DNA of 64,000 nt from Anoplopoma fimbria (GCF_027596085.1 NC_072452.1:5992290-6056289); one strand, 5' to 3'. Positions 1 to 39,830 are shown, numbered from the stretch's first letter. Notes: generated by a model not told the origin, from the sequence alone. Program-made: numbers and translations.

Positions 1-93
1 GAAACAAATGCTCAACAAACCAGAATATGTTTTATATTTTAGATTCTTCAAAGTAGTTGAATGAGAAGGTGTGTCCAAACTTTTGACTGGTAC
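1..93 (+). mobile_element. Right end of a Tc1/mariner-type MITE, cut by the window edge
   Basis: Bases 1-93 match the right-hand part of the complete element at 61290-61522 almost base for base, including the terminal inverted repeat that ends in TTTGACTGGTACT. The left half lies outside the window. The terminal repeat is one I recognise as common among teleost Tc1-like non-autonomous elements. No transposase is encoded. Confidence 0.7.
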
Positions 94-103
94 TGTATAT
101 ATA

Positions 104-312
104 CAGTGGGTACGGAAAGTATTCAGACCCCTTTAAATTTTTCACCCTTTGTTTCATTGCAGCCATTTGCTAAAATCGAAAAAGTTCATTTTTTTTTTTG
201 CATTAATGTACACTCAGCAACCCATCTTGACAGAAAAAAACAGAAATGTAGAAATTTTTGCAAATTTATTAAAAAAGAAAAACTGAAATATCACATGGTC
301 AAAAACTTTGCT
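104..312 (+). mobile_element. Tc1-like transposon end (fragment), abutting the MITE
   Basis: A second Tc1-type end starts at 104 right after a TA dinucleotide, with the terminal motif CAGTGGGTACGGAAAGTATT. The sequence follows the familiar teleost Tc1 terminal region to about 300 and then diverges, so only one end remains. It lies ten bases after the MITE end, separated by a short TA run, which fits two insertions into TA targets. The open frame here is a by-product of the repeat. Confidence 0.65.
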
Positions 313-3300
313 TTATGAAAGATATATTGTTTTATATTGACTCATAAAAAGAGTATGAGAATCTTTTTGTCATTCAATGTAGTAACTGTGTGAGTTATGG
401 AGAAGGAACTCCGACTCAGCATTTCTATAACTCCTGAGTTGAACTGTAAATGCCAACAGCACAACAAAGGGAACATGAATTTATCAGGGATGCTGCCACA
501 GTGTGCTCTGCTGCAGGTTTACTCCATGTCCCAGAAGTCACAGGCTCACATTGTTTTCCAAATCCAGCTCACATTTCTGAAACACACTGCCGCAATGATG
601 GACATAATCCATAATTTCAAACAGCACATGTTTTTTTTGTTGTTTTTTCAATGCAAATTCATAACCCCACAATCATTGCGCTCCATATCAAAAATGTTCC
701 AGTCTACCAGATTTGAATTCGAAGAAATCATTGTGTTTTTTCAGCTGGTTGATGCCTTCACTTCTGCATTATAGAGAGTTTTGTTTTGCCTTTTTGTTGA
801 CAAAGGGGGGTGACACCAGTGAAGCATGATGCGAAGGGATAAAGAGTCGTAAAAACCTTGACTTTTTTCTGCATAATGAGTAAGAAAAAACCGTAGACAT
901 GAAGGATTATGTCAATCAGTGCAGCAGTAGTCTGCGGATATTTTAAGAGAACTGGATACCATGTCTCAAGATCACGTCCACTTCATTCCAATGAAAGATT
1001 TTCAGAAACCATAATAGTTTCCGTTGCTCAGGCTTCTGCGTCCCATAGAATATGCTCACTATACGTTCACATACGTCTAGCTATAACTAATATAGTCAAA
1101 TACACAGTCCTGCAATAAATCCTCCATGGCGGTTATAATGTTCCGTTTATTGAAGTTTTAGATGTATTTAGTTGTGCTGTTGAGCTGCGTGTTCTGCTAA
1201 AAGTGTTTCTATTATTTTGTCCACCCCATTTATACCAACGAGGGATAGGCTGAATAACAGAAACACCTCGCTGCATTATGCAATACAGTTCAACAGCGCC
1301 TCAAACTTCATCCTCCAAAATGATCATTTTGTTGACAAAACTAAACATTAGAGCCTTCATGAGGGGAGGATTTGTTGCAGGACAGTTGCATTAGAGTGCA
1401 TTAGTAGCTCTTCTTTGGCTAAGCCGAACCGACCTCCTGCCGACTCCCTGCGTACATGAATTGCATGAGAATGACTTCCTGATGCAACTCTTTGAGGCTT
1501 TTGTTGGACCTTGATAATAATAACAGTCATGTTGAAGTTAACAGCTGTTTCTTTTGTAATGATGCAATAATGGCCACTTCATCAGAAAATAGACAAGACT
1601 TCAGCTGTTTTTAAAACTCTTTAGAATACAGCGGGACTTTCTGAACTCTGAAAATGAAACAGACTTTAGTATTGCAGACAGTAGTTCAGTCAGGCGCTGA
1701 AAGAAATCTTGAAAGCCAGAATTATGTGAACACATTATTATAGATGACTCAGTGGTAATGCTGTTACAAACTCTGTTCCAAAGGTAGGTCACATTATGAT
1801 GAGTGCCAGTTTTCCGCATGTGTCAGCTGTAAAAGAGACAGTTTACATGGAAGTTGTCAAACTAATTTGAGGATTAACAGAGAGAAAAGAGGCCACGTCG
1901 TCTCTTAACGCCTCACTAGTGTGGCAGTGCTTTTTGGTAGTCCAAATTTGTTTCATGCATTGTTTATGTAATTTTGTCGCCCCTCCTGTAACGGCAATGT
2001 TGAAATTTATTTCAACAAATAAAAGTAATTGCCAGCGATGTTTAGACCGCTCCTCTAAATTGGCAATCAATCAGATATACTGGGACTAGTTATTCAGAAG
2101 GTGGAATCTTTCAGTCTTTAGTGTTTGTTTGAATTGGCCTAAAAGATGAGTCCTCTTTACTGCTGCACCTCTTTGCTCATTATAATTTATCTGTAAAGGT
2201 TACATCTCATTTCCCTTCTGGGAACTTTGCGAAAGTGCTGAGAGCGTAAAAAAAGTTAGAAGGAATCCACTCGGGCCGTTTGGGTTGGGTGATGAAATAA
2301 ACTCCAGAATCTATACACTGGAGCAGGAGGAGGAAATATACTGTGGATTATTCTGTGACTCTGGTTTCCTTGAAAAAAAAAAAAAGACTGTGGAATATTT
2401 TCTTTGAGTTAAAAAAAAATAGGTAATGACTGGGCTGCTGAAGAGAAGGGTGCTTCCTCATCCAGCAGCAGACTTTTTATAGAGAGGTGAGACAGTCTTA
2501 ACTTAACCAATGAATGCATCAAACATGTACACTTAACTCCTTTTAGAAAGATTTCGACTACACCCTTATCTCTCTGTGAATGAAACAATGACAAATGACA
2601 AATGATTTTACTGTTTGGCTGCAACTCACAATGTATGTCTTTAATTGTATCCTGTGATCAAATATTTTTGATTAATTGACTAACTGAAGAAAAAAAAAGT
2701 CAGCAAATTGAAACCCAAAAAAACAACAACCTCACATTTAAGCTAGATGTTATTTGTGACTTCATAATAATGGATTATCAAAAAAGTCGTGTCTCAGCAG
2801 TTGCATCTGTGTTTATGATTTTATGTGAAGAAAGTAATGCAGTTAACACATAATTCTATATCTTCAATGCATCTGAAAAGAAAAGCCTACAGTGCTGGAT
2901 CCTGACTGGCAATGATACAGGCTATAAAGGCTCATAACAGAATATATTTATGGATAATAGACTATAAAAGCTGTTAATTGTGTTCAGTTATTCCTGAATA
3001 CTGCTGCAGATATGTTTTTAACCACAACAACTTCCTTACATTGACTTGCAGTTGATGTTAGAAATATTATTTATTACTTTGAAAGCAGTATATGGATCAG
3101 TTCCATGTATTGCTAATATATCTTGTTCCATAAAAACAGTGATTAAGCATTTATAACTATGGCCCATCTTTATGGCCAAGATCTTTATCTTTGTAATAAC
3201 CTGTGTGAGGAAATATAATTAGTGGACTCTGTGTCCTCTAAGTCATGACTGACAAACTCATTTTGATATTGAGATTAGACAATAAAGCTGTTTTATTGTG

Positions 3301-4130
3301 ACACTATATTAGTATTGGTGATGAATTATGCGGGAAGTCCTCTGAAACATTTTCAGATGGTATTAAATCTGCTTCAACCATTTTTGAATCTTTTTTGACA
3401 CTTTTCAGCAACCTTTCGATTTACTTTAGATTCTTTGAAAACACAGCTTGAGTTACCATTGAGGAAGTATAATATTGTGTGTATATATATATATATGAAG
3501 ACTTAAGAAATGATCTGAAGTCAGATAAGGTCTTGTTATATTACAGTATACAATAACCTGAATCAGTGTGGATCAAAGTGCAAAGCACTTGCTTTGGCTT
3601 GACAAATGACTGCATTATGGGCGGCATCCAAACCTTTTATTAGAGGCATCCTGATTAGTTTCTCTGCAACTGGAAGATTAAGCGCACACTCAATAACCCA
3701 CCGCCCCAACAAAAATGTGATTAGAATTCCAGTTGAATGAATTTTAATAACCGAAAGGTGAGTGTACTTCATTTAAAACAGTAGAGTCTGTAAAAAAGGC
3801 GACAACTGGGCCAATATTAACCCTTAAAAAGTGTATTACATTTTAGACCAAAAGGTCATCATCCTGTCCTTTTTATTGTGCTTTGACATGATGTAGAGAA
3901 AGCTAGTGAAAGGGCAAAGGAGTGATATCCTTTATTTATACATACGGCTTCAGTTTAGGTTTAGATTTGGCTGAGAAAAGATTTCTCTCTGTTGTGCTCG
4001 CTAACTCAACAGAAGAGCAAATCTAGCTCTCCTTCATTGTTTCAATTGTATAACTGTCTTTTTATTTATTTAAGGGAAGGTTCCACATTTATTCATTTTC
4101 TGACGGAGAGCATGATGAGAAGGTCAATAC
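313..4130. other. Upstream non-coding stretch, no gene recognised
   Basis: This stretch is AT-rich and carries only short open frames without family features. It is probably an intron of pigg, because the first pigg exon seen (7308) is internal and about 540 residues of the protein are still missing. I looked for pigg-like membrane segments here and saw none, but a short exon could be missed. Confidence 0.4.
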
Positions 4131-4139
4131 CACTCATAT

Positions 4140-4390
4140 CTGGTCATTAAGTGTAAGGCTACAGCCTGAAGAAGGTTAGTTAAGCTTAGCACAAAGACTA
4201 GAAACAAGTGGGAAACACCTAATCCACCTACCAGGACCTATACAGTTCACCAATTTGCCCATTATGTCTTGTTAATGTAATCCACAAGAAAACCAAAGTG
4301 TATTTGAGTTATGTGCCGGACTATTTCTTGGTTGGGACCAGTAACTTCATGGAGTCCCAGCTGATTGGAACAGTCACAAAAGCAGAGAAT
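4140..4390 (+). repeat. Decayed teleost interspersed repeat (unclassified)
   Basis: The text around 4155-4240 (TTAGC-rich, with AAAGACTAGAAACAAGTGGG) and 4310-4345 (GTGCCGGACTATTTCTTGG) follows a dispersed repeat I know from many fish genomes. The copy is diverged and has no coding capacity. The boundaries are approximate and the class is unknown to me. Confidence 0.45.
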
Positions 4391-4794
4391 GAGGCAAAAA
4401 ACGTAAGTGTTCTTGTAGGTTCATACAGAGAAAGTATGTCAGAAATATAATTAGGTCCTGGCCCAGTAAGTGATTGTACACGTGCAGCAAAGTTTTGAGA
4501 TCAATTCTCTGATATGTTGTAATATGTTCACGCGGTTAGAACTCTGGTGGCTGCATTTAAGATAAGTAATAGTTAAGCTTTTTACAGTAGACTTGAAAAA
4601 AGTATTTAAAAAAAATCTAACCAGCTTGAAATGGATGCATGGATAACTTTTTGAGATGTAACTGATGTTATATAACTGCTCATTTTAGATTAAAGTCAAA
4701 AACAATACTTGACTCATCTTTATAAAAATTCTAAGTTATTAACCTTTATTTATTCAGTACTGTCAGCATTAGAATGGAAATAAAAATTATCGAT

Positions 4795-5045
4795 TTTTAA
4801 AAACAGCTGCGTTTATAGATCGAACAGAAGGGGGCCAAGTATTGATTATTGTGGTACTCCACAGGCCATGCTGATCTACTTAGAAGTAAATTTGCCAGTG
4901 GAGATAAAATAATACCTGTCTTAAAAGTTGGACCCTTACCAGTTCTTGAGAGCCCAACCCAGTGTTCAGACCTGTCAAACAATAGGTCTGATCAACTATA
5001 ACAAAAGCAGCTGTGAAATCTAACAATACCAGAATCTGAAAATAA
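4795..5045 (-). pseudogene. Fossil LINE reverse-transcriptase fragment (L2-like)
   Basis: Read on the minus strand, this stretch contains in order a decayed motif A (LLDFTAAF, where active elements have an AFDTVDH-type sequence), a region resembling NTGLGSQELV, and a decayed motif B followed by LAPFCSIYK, where active copies read GVPQGSILGPLLFSIY. These pieces lie in different frames with stops between them. It is therefore a short dead relic of a non-LTR retrotransposon ORF2. The clade (L2/Maui-like) is inferred from the motif wording only. Confidence 0.55.
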
Positions 5046-6815
5046 TTGAATTAGCTATTTTTGATATATTGCTATGAAATGCAAGTTGAAAGCTAGTGAA
5101 ATTGTATAAATATAATATTAATAGGGTTATAATGGTTCTATATAAATGTTGACGCTTCCTAATTTTTTCAGTAATAATTCTATTACGCTTGTCTTCCCTC
5201 TCCTTTAAAACAATGCCAAAAATATTTAATCAGTGAAGGAAAACATGAAGAAATGTTGCTTTCGAGATTTCAAAATTGACTGACCACTGGAGGAGAGAGA
5301 GACTCCAACAGGGACTAGTGGAGCTGGAAAAAACACATCACAGCTCCCTTTGGGCTGTGACGTGTTTAAAATACTGAAAAAAAACAAGTTGTAGGCACAC
5401 AGGACATTAATCATGTTCTCAGTAATGCAACAATAACTCTGATTTTGAAAAATGAATGGGCAGACCCTGCTTAACCGAGTCTCATCCCTGAAATATATGC
5501 AGGATAAAGAACTATATTTCGTGCAAATTAAGTAACATGCAGGTTATTCAATCTGGGAGACATTCATAAAAATAAAAAATAAACTTGGAAACAAAAATTG
5601 TTATTGAAAGAGTTTCAGAAAGAACAACCCAGATACTTATAATGTATGAAAATGTATGCAACCTAGACGCTGTGGTTTCTATATCTGCCAAAGTTGAGTG
5701 ATGTTGTTTTTCCTTTTTATTTTTTGGAACACAACTGCCAGAACTAAATATTTAATGTCACAGCATGTAGTGTATAGCAAACAGGCATATGTGTGAAAGC
5801 TCCAGTCCCACAGTGAACTTGTGCTGTTGCCTGCAGAAAGTGAAAGCTCAGCCTCAGGTGGATCCAGGCGAAGATGCATGTCTTTGTTTGATGGTTGTTT
5901 GTTGGGCTGAAACATTGCTGCTGGACTTGATTTGAACCTGCTCTACACGGCGATATGCCGTCACCACTGAGCCAAATTATTTGCATTTTATTATGCGAAT
6001 GGAGGAACACCAATTATAAAAATGTGATGACCGACCACAATTTATGAATGACAGCTCACGGTGTCTGTCTGCTGCACTATGGTTAAAAAAAAAAAAGTCC
6101 TATAACTGTTTCTTAAACTTTTTTTCTGGAGGCTCCCTTTTTAAAACTGAAAAAAATTCATAATGACCCAATTCACAATAGTCTATGAATTGAGAGACAA
6201 TAGCTTTCCTGACCATTTTTACTGCCGTTTCCACATCCACTTATATCATCTTGAATAGGTAAACCAGCTGAAGACACATATGTTTGATAAATCACAACTT
6301 TTTAACAAATACACAAACAAACAGAATGTACGCTAGCCCTTTCATATTAGATTCATTATTAAAGCAGGCTAAAATGATTAGTACCATACAAACTTTCAGG
6401 CACTCTCGTGTGGTTTAAACATTAAATAAACTGACTAAGGCTCATGTATTAGCAAAAAGGGGGGGAAAAAAGTCTGGATATTGTTTCTTTGATCAGATTT
6501 GGATATAAAAAGCATGCTGTATGCATCAATAAACACATTTTCTCGTTCTGAGTTTGAAATGATGGGGGTGGGATAATAGAGCAGCAGGTCTTAGTGGTTG
6601 CAAATTGAACAGTTTTATTATGAAGCACAGAGGGTCATTTAATGAGTGTCACTAGATGAGGTTTTTCAATAATGAAGCACATTGGTATGAATCACCCAAG
6701 CAGAAGTTTGGTCCAAATAATTACCCCACTGAGTTTAACAATTATAACTGCCAGTGGATCCACAGTACAGAGGCGGGGGAGAAAATAGCAGCAGTCATGG
6801 TAAATGGCAAATGGA
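5046..6815. other. Non-coding stretch, nothing recognised
   Basis: The sequence is AT-rich with short homopolymer runs. Two small overlapping minus-strand frames near 5.7-6.0 kb have no family features. I see no exon, RNA gene or well-preserved repeat. Confidence 0.35.
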
Positions 6816-6912
6816 ATTGTACTTGTATAGCGCCTTTCTAGTCTTCCGATCACTCAAAGCGCTTTAACACTCCATGCCATTCATCCATTCACACCCATTC
6901 ATACACTGAAGG
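6816..6912 (+). repeat. Fragment of a dispersed teleost repeat
   Basis: The stretch carries TTGTATAGCGCCTTTCTAG followed by CACTCAAAGCGCTTTA and a CATTCA-rich tail. I recognise this combination as a very common short fragment in fish genomes. Only about 100 bases remain and I cannot give a class. Confidence 0.5.
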
Positions 6913-7307
6913 CAGCAGACTATGGTCTAGCTTGTGTGGTTGTGGTAGTTGCATCTCTTGCACAATTTGTAAATGGTCTCAAGTTGAATAGATTTGTTGA
7001 GGCAGCAAACTTACTCCTAAGATCTGGGATTCGGTCAGTGTCTATTACTTTTGTATTTTTGTCTACGAACATGATAAAAATCGCTTGTGGGGATCCCAGA
7101 TCTGGAGGTGTTTTCTGTTTCAAGTACCAAGACTTTTCAGTTTTTTTGATAACAGACACCCAGGTGAGAAACAGATGAACAGACAAGATCAAAATAACAA
7201 CCTTTTTGTCAGAACTAACATATAAATGTTGTTTGCACTCCACTGTAAACACACAAAACACATTTTGGAGTTTCCTTTTTGAATGCTCTTTTTGTTTTCT
7301 TACATAG

Positions 7308-34070
<26,763 letters not shown>

Positions 34071-34126
34071 GTCTTCATAATATTTATTAAGACTTGCACT
34101 TGCATTATTTATGTCCTTGATAATGA

Positions 34127-34132
34127 AATAAA
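34127..34132 (+). terminator. Polyadenylation signal AATAAA, probably of pigg
   Basis: The hexamer AATAAA lies 57 bases after the TGA of the proposed terminal exon and is followed by T- and GT-rich sequence (TTTTAGTTTCCGTGTGATTTTTG), as expected downstream of a cleavage site. Confidence 0.55.
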
Positions 34133-34140
34133 TGATTTAC

Positions 34141-34970
34141 AACACTACGATTTTAGTTTCCGTGTGATTTTTGTCAGCAGAAATATTTGTTAAGCATTCT
34201 TTAAGCAGACATTTAAATGTGAATGCGTGCACTGTCCTGATATATACGTGATTAGCTGTCCATTTAATAGTCTTTCAGCTCTATTCAGCCTTGGTGGAGG
34301 CCATCTGTCTGCTCTGGAGGACGAATGACATATGAGGCACTTTTCACTGGAGTTTCTCCTGTCAAAGTTTCCCACTGACTTAGTAAAACTGGACACCGAA
34401 CCATCTGTGAAAGTGCACCCAGCGTAGCTCCACGTGTAGTAGTAGGAGGATGATAATTTAGCATCATCCTTCTATCTGCTATCCACCCACTAAATATTAA
34501 TCTTATGCCTTCAGGAGCTGGACTTCAATGCCATCGTTAAAGGGACCGCACATTTAATTCTCTGCTCACTTCTGAGGGAAAGTTTCTTAAAACCTCCAAA
34601 GTGATGATGCGCCTAAGATCTATTATTGCCCCGAAAACAGAACTGTTGCAGACAAAAAGCTGAATTAAATAAGTTTTTAACCCAAAATGTCTGTGAATGT
34701 CGATATTTGCCAGTATCCATAAATGAATCAAAATGACATAAGGGTCTGTTTTTACCTATTTCATACATAATTACGTATATTTTTGGTATTTCCATCTGTC
34801 ATTTTTTAATGTAGATCTTGCAAAAACAATTTTAAACAAAAGTGAACTCAGTTTAAATTGTTGTCTTACAGCTCTCTTTGTTCTGTTATTTCCACTTGTG
34901 TTATGTTATTCTCTTATAACATGAATGCTTATAGTGTTACATGCTTCATGAGTCCTGGGTCACGACAGCT
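34141..34970. other. Intergenic, nothing recognised
   Basis: AT-rich sequence after the proposed pigg end, with small overlapping minus-strand frames that have no family features. Confidence 0.4.
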
Positions 34971-34977
34971 ACCCTCT

Positions 34978-35135
34978 TCCAATGTCCACGTCCTTCGTCA
35001 TTTCCTCTAGCTCCTCTGGAGGATCCTGAAGCCTCAAAGGCAAAAAGAGGGATAAATAACCCCTCACAGTGTGACATGTCCAAGAGGAATCCTGATCAGA
35101 TGCCCAAACCACTGGTTCTTGTCACTGCAAAGGTG
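34978..35135 (+). repeat. Decayed fragment of a teleost LINE-derived repeat
   Basis: CTCTAGCTCCTCTGGAGGAT, GTGACATGTCCAAGAGG and ATCCTGATCAGATGCCCAAA occur in the same order as in a very common fish repeat, which I take to be an RTE-type LINE part in antisense. Short internal stretches have been lost. The class is inferred from memory. Confidence 0.45.
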
Positions 35136-35904
35136 CAGCCATGTGTCACCAAACAGGACACACTTCACTCTCCACAGACATGTTCGGGAGAAATGTTTCT
35201 TCTGAGGGGTCTGAAGGTTTGCCGGAACTGCTTGCCAATACCACTCAGCAGATCCAAGAGTTTATTGTGCTAACTGAGCCCAAAAGGCCCCTCCACCAGA
35301 GGGGTTTTTAAGTTTCATCACAACTGGCACAGATGACCTTCTGGCCACAGCAATGGAGGCTACATTTAGCATAAACGGCATGTCTTCTCAGTATCGTTCC
35401 AACAGCGTCACAATGTACGTTGTCATGAGAACACATCAGCTGTCCACTTAAAACGACATAAGATTCAGGTGGATAAGTTGGACACTGGTAATTCATTCGA
35501 AAAAAACTGAACCCCCCCCTGGAAATCTTTTAGAGAAGAGGCAACGTCAGGAAGGAAACAGAGTGTAACGAGTTGACAATTCTGTCTGACATCAGGCAAA
35601 TGGTTTCACTTTGCTGGAATTTCTTAAAATAATCATTTTTGCCCTCTTTGTTCTTTGAATCATCCTTCTTCTTTTTTTATTAAAACATCCCAGAAGAGCT
35701 GATGTGAGACATACCAATATTCCTGCTGGTGTTTTGGTTGGTTTCATAACAGAGCTTTCATCATGTCATCCATTAAATCCAGTCGCCCCTACTGAATTGT
35801 ATATCTTTTTCAAAGCTCCACTGTTTTGCGACCGTCACTGCAGTCCCCCCCCCCCAATTCCTAACTGTCTTTTAACTCTGGTTTTATGGGGGTGGGGGCA
35901 TGAT

Positions 35905-36200
35905 GGAAAAAAGGAGGAAGTGCCCTCTAAGATCCCATTGTAGCTAAAACATTAAATGCCCTCTAGGTTGGCCACAACTTTGATACAACATGATGAAATG
36001 CCCTGTAGGGTGGCCTTCAAGTGAAGAAAGCATGATGAAGTGCCTTCTTAGATGCCCCCACTCTAGATAAAACATGATGAAGTTCGCTCTTCGTGGCCCT
36101 TCTAGTGGAGAAAACATGTTTCCTCGTAGATGCCCCCACTCTAGATAGAACATGATGAAATCCATTCCAAGGTGCCCTTTCAGTGGAGAAAACATGATGC
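35905..36200 (+). repeat. Degenerate minisatellite, unit about 42 bp, about 7 copies
   Basis: The motif ACATGATGAA or a close variant recurs at 35988, 36030, 36072, 36114, 36150 and 36192, with GATGCCCCCACTCTAGATA between some units. Because the unit is divisible by three, a minus-strand frame stays open with a repeated peptide (FIMFYLEWGHLR); I do not regard it as a gene. Confidence 0.8.
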
Positions 36201-37054
36201 CCTTTTAATTAATTTTTTTACGCCCCTGCCTCTTACACAGTCCAGAGTCCCTGCCTCCTCAGCATATATGCTGTTGGAATACATATCTGAAGCATGTTGA
36301 TTTGTATGTGCTCCTTATTTCCCTTTTCAATGTGAAGTAAGGTCTGACTGCGGCTGGCCGTCCAGCAGAAAATACAGAACTAATTACAGCAATGGAGCAG
36401 CTGGAGAACTAAGAATGTGCCTCTGAGTTGGAGCTTTCCCTGTGAAAGCGACCTTACCTCAGCTGCACCGCTCCACTCTTTTGATGCTCCAGGAGTTGTT
36501 GGCTAAGTGGCAGATGGCAGCTAGCCAAAGAGGTTACTGCAAGTTTATAGCTGGCTCCCTCTGAAAACACAGCCACTGCAGGAGCTATTGATTGACGCAC
36601 GACTCACTCCGTGGCTGCAGACGCTGCCAGGGTTCCCTCTCTACCTCTTACTGCACCTCTGCCACACTTTCTGTTCCAAGCTACTGAGAGGATTCCAGCT
36701 CACTAAAACTCTGCTCAGCAGTTAAGAAGCCTGGAGGGGAACACTTGCTGTTTGCATAAAATTACTACTGGCTTGACTTACACAGCAGTAAAGCTGCTTG
36801 TTAACCCGTCGTGAACTACATTTAACACTTTTATTGGTGAGTACGTTAGATCCCTTGTCCAAGTCACAGCAAAATATGGAGGTGGCTCTGACCTGAGTCT
36901 TTTTTTACTACACCTTAAATGTCAAGATGTAGTGCAAACACTTTTCACAGAATGACTCCATGCTCAGAGTAATATAGCAGTGTTTCTCTGAGAAGTTCAG
37001 GTGAGAAATGTGACACTCAGCAATTCCATTAACATTTAAATATTCCGTATAAAA

Positions 37055-37310
37055 GGAGGAGTGTGTAGGATAAAGTGAGATTTATTGGCAAAAATAAAAT
37101 ATAATTTTAACAACTATTTTTCATGAGCATATAATCAGCTGAAGCTAAAAATCGTTGTGTTTTTTAGTTTAGAATGAGCCTTTTATATCTACATAGGGAG
37201 CAGATCCTCTTCACGATGGCCGCCATGTTTCTACAGTAGCCCAGAGCAGACAAACCAAACACTGCCTCTAGAAAGAGCCTTCTCGCGTTCTTACACACCC
37301 CTCCTGTAAG
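37055..37310 (+). repeat. Dispersed teleost repeat (unclassified)
   Basis: GTGTGTAGGATAAAGTGAG, TTTATATCTACATAGGGAGC and ATGGCCGCCATGTTTCTACA in this order match a short dispersed repeat that I know from percomorph fish. It is non-coding. Both borders are approximate. Confidence 0.5.
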
Positions 37311-39639
37311 AAGTGGATGAACAAAATTGACAGAAGTTAGTTAGAAAAAATAGAAGAAAATCTTTCCATGCTCATTTGCTGGCAGACTTACAGACATCTG
37401 TTGCAGAGTGTTTGGTTTATACTGAGTCTAACAGATCATTAAATATCAAGGCAATGCATTCATTAGTTATTAATTCAGCAGGTTGCCATGTGAGATGAGT
37501 CAGTTGTAATCCACAAATCCAGTTGGGGGTCGGTCATGCTGGAGTCGGTTGGTCATTAAAGGACTGTTGGTTCATCCGTGACCCTCATCAACCACTTTTG
37601 GGCAACTAGCTGGAATCAATAGAACTTTTTCTCATTCTATACAAAGTATTTCCTCCTTTTGAATTACTGTAAACTGTACCTGATACAAACAATAAAAGCA
37701 TTTTTTGATTTTAATACAGGTTAATTCTGTAGGTAGGGGCGTTTCTTTCCAATACAAACTACTGCATGGAAAATACCCATGGATCTCAGTGCCTGGCTGT
37801 AATCACTAAATAACTACTGATCGACAACATTAATCGACTTCCTGCAGCATCAACTTGCACTAAAGATGGAAATCTGTACTTGTTGCCCTGTTTGGTCCAA
37901 GTTTAGCAAACTATATTTGTTATAAAAATGAAAGATCCTTATTAGCTTTGTAAATAGTAGTTTGGCTAAAACAATCAATGGTCTTCATTATGTCTGGGGT
38001 TTTCTCAGTTTTAATGGAGAGGGATGTGTAGCCATGATTTCATAGAAACTTCTCATCCGTGTTTTTAGTCCTCTCATTCAGTCGTTACTGGTGGTTAAAG
38101 ATCATGTGATACAGTTTAAATTTCCTGAGAAAGCAGGTAAGCAAGCCTGGAGTTAGGACTGGGGTAAATTATTAATTGTTTAAATAATTTTTTATCCAAA
38201 AACGGCCAAATATTCTCTGGTTTAAGCTTCTCTCGTGTGATGATTTGGTGTTTTTCTATGTTTTTTTATCTTTGCTAATTGATTGTCTTTGGGTTTGGGA
38301 CTTTTGTTCGGAAAAACAAGACCTTTGAAGAGATAATCTATGGCTTCAAGAAATTGTACTCTGTATTTTTAAATGTTTTCTAACATAAAATAATTCACTG
38401 AATAATGGTGAAAGTAAGGGGTACTGTAGCTTTGCAGTGGTGAGAGCAGATAGCCAGGTTCAGTTAATACAAGTTCACACTGAGCTAAAAATCCATTATT
38501 ATCTGCAAATAATGTGAATGCACAGTTCTCACATTGTTCTGTTGCTTAACAGACTCGAAGCCCCTGCAATGGTGCCTTTTTGTCGGGTTTTTTTGGCTGT
38601 GTTGCTCATTGTGCATTCAGGCATAACGAGAGCTCAAACGCTGTAGCTCCTGCAGAGCAAAAATGAAAATCAGAATCTTCAAAACTCTTCAAAGACGGTA
38701 CAAAGGAGAATCAAGCTTCTCAAAAATTGGCACAAGCGAGTCTAATGGCTTGGAAGCTCACACATAGGTAATGAACCACATTTTCGTCAGGAAAGGCCCA
38801 GTGTTGGCTTTTAAAAGCCACTGGAGCTTTTCCAGACACAACTTTCGCTGGCAGCTGCACACCCACAAATGGAAATGTGTCTAATGAGAGGCTTTTAGGG
38901 GTTATTGATTTTTTTTCTTCCATAAGTTCGGCCGGCAGTTTTGCCCTTGACATACATTCGGTACAAGTATGCATATGGAGAAAAACAATGTAATATAAGA
39001 TGTGTGCCTGTGTTTCTCTCAGCAGCAAAAAAATAATTTTTTCTCCTTGGGTGCAGCTGCAAAAACCTGAACCACAGCATTTAAAAAGTTATTACACTTG
39101 TTAATGAGCCAATTATCTTAAGTCTCAAGTAGCACCAAAGACATTTTTGATCCCCCTTCCTCGCCTTGGGGCTCCGTCACCCCGGCTCACCCCGGCTGTA
39201 CGCTCCTGTCCACGTACATCATTCATCCAGATATCTGCAGTGTAATCACTTGTGCAGAATCCCTCCCTTATATTCCTGAGAGTGAGGAACTTAAAGATGC
39301 AAGTCAGCGTTTTTTTTTTTTTTTTTTTTACTTTGTGTGACCAGAGCTGGAGGCTGTCATTACACTAATGCAGCACTGCTATCCAACAAAGGATCAGCCA
39401 CCAGGAAAAAAAACTCCAGGACCGCAGACACACAGATCTTAAGATAATAGACTGCCCTACATAACAACATGACATGCATTTCTATTTTTTAAATGTGCAA
39501 TGACTGATCATAATACCTCTGAAGCAGCAGAACTTTTTCATATAGTAGAAAGCCTGTCATGAGCTGTTTTCAAAAGCACAGTTTATACACTATGGAGGTT
39601 ATCACTTAGGTGTGCAGCAGTTTTGAGAAGAGTAAAATC

Positions 39640-39830
39640 AGTAGAATCAGGCATGTGACCTGAGAGGTCTGCAGGTTGATTCCCATTGTGTGCCACTAAG
39701 CAATGCACTTAACCCCTATATCTCCTCCTTCAGTAGCGACCCGATGGCTATCACAAGAGACACTGACTGGACTGTGTGAACTCGAATCAGTCTCAGTCCA
39801 CGCCCCCGGATAAATACAGATTAGATTTAT
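39640..39830 (+). mobile_element. Decayed tRNA-derived SINE, V-SINE-like
   Basis: A decayed B box (GGTTGATTCCC, about 39674) is followed by CTAAGCAATGCACTTAACCC, which corresponds to the conserved core seen in the SINE at 8477-8775, and then GGATAAATACAGATTAG where the L2-type tail would be. The copy is diverged with no clear ends. Confidence 0.4.

Noticed and set aside
35308..35496. 62-codon Cys-rich minus-strand frame resembling a small zinc protein
   Set aside because: It has many Cys and His, but I recognise no spacing of a known finger, no splice context and no neighbours; it sits beside a decayed repeat. Left out for lack of support.
35944..36195. 83-codon minus-strand frame with repeated FIMFYLEWGHLR
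   Set aside because: Produced by the 42-bp tandem repeat, whose unit length is divisible by three.
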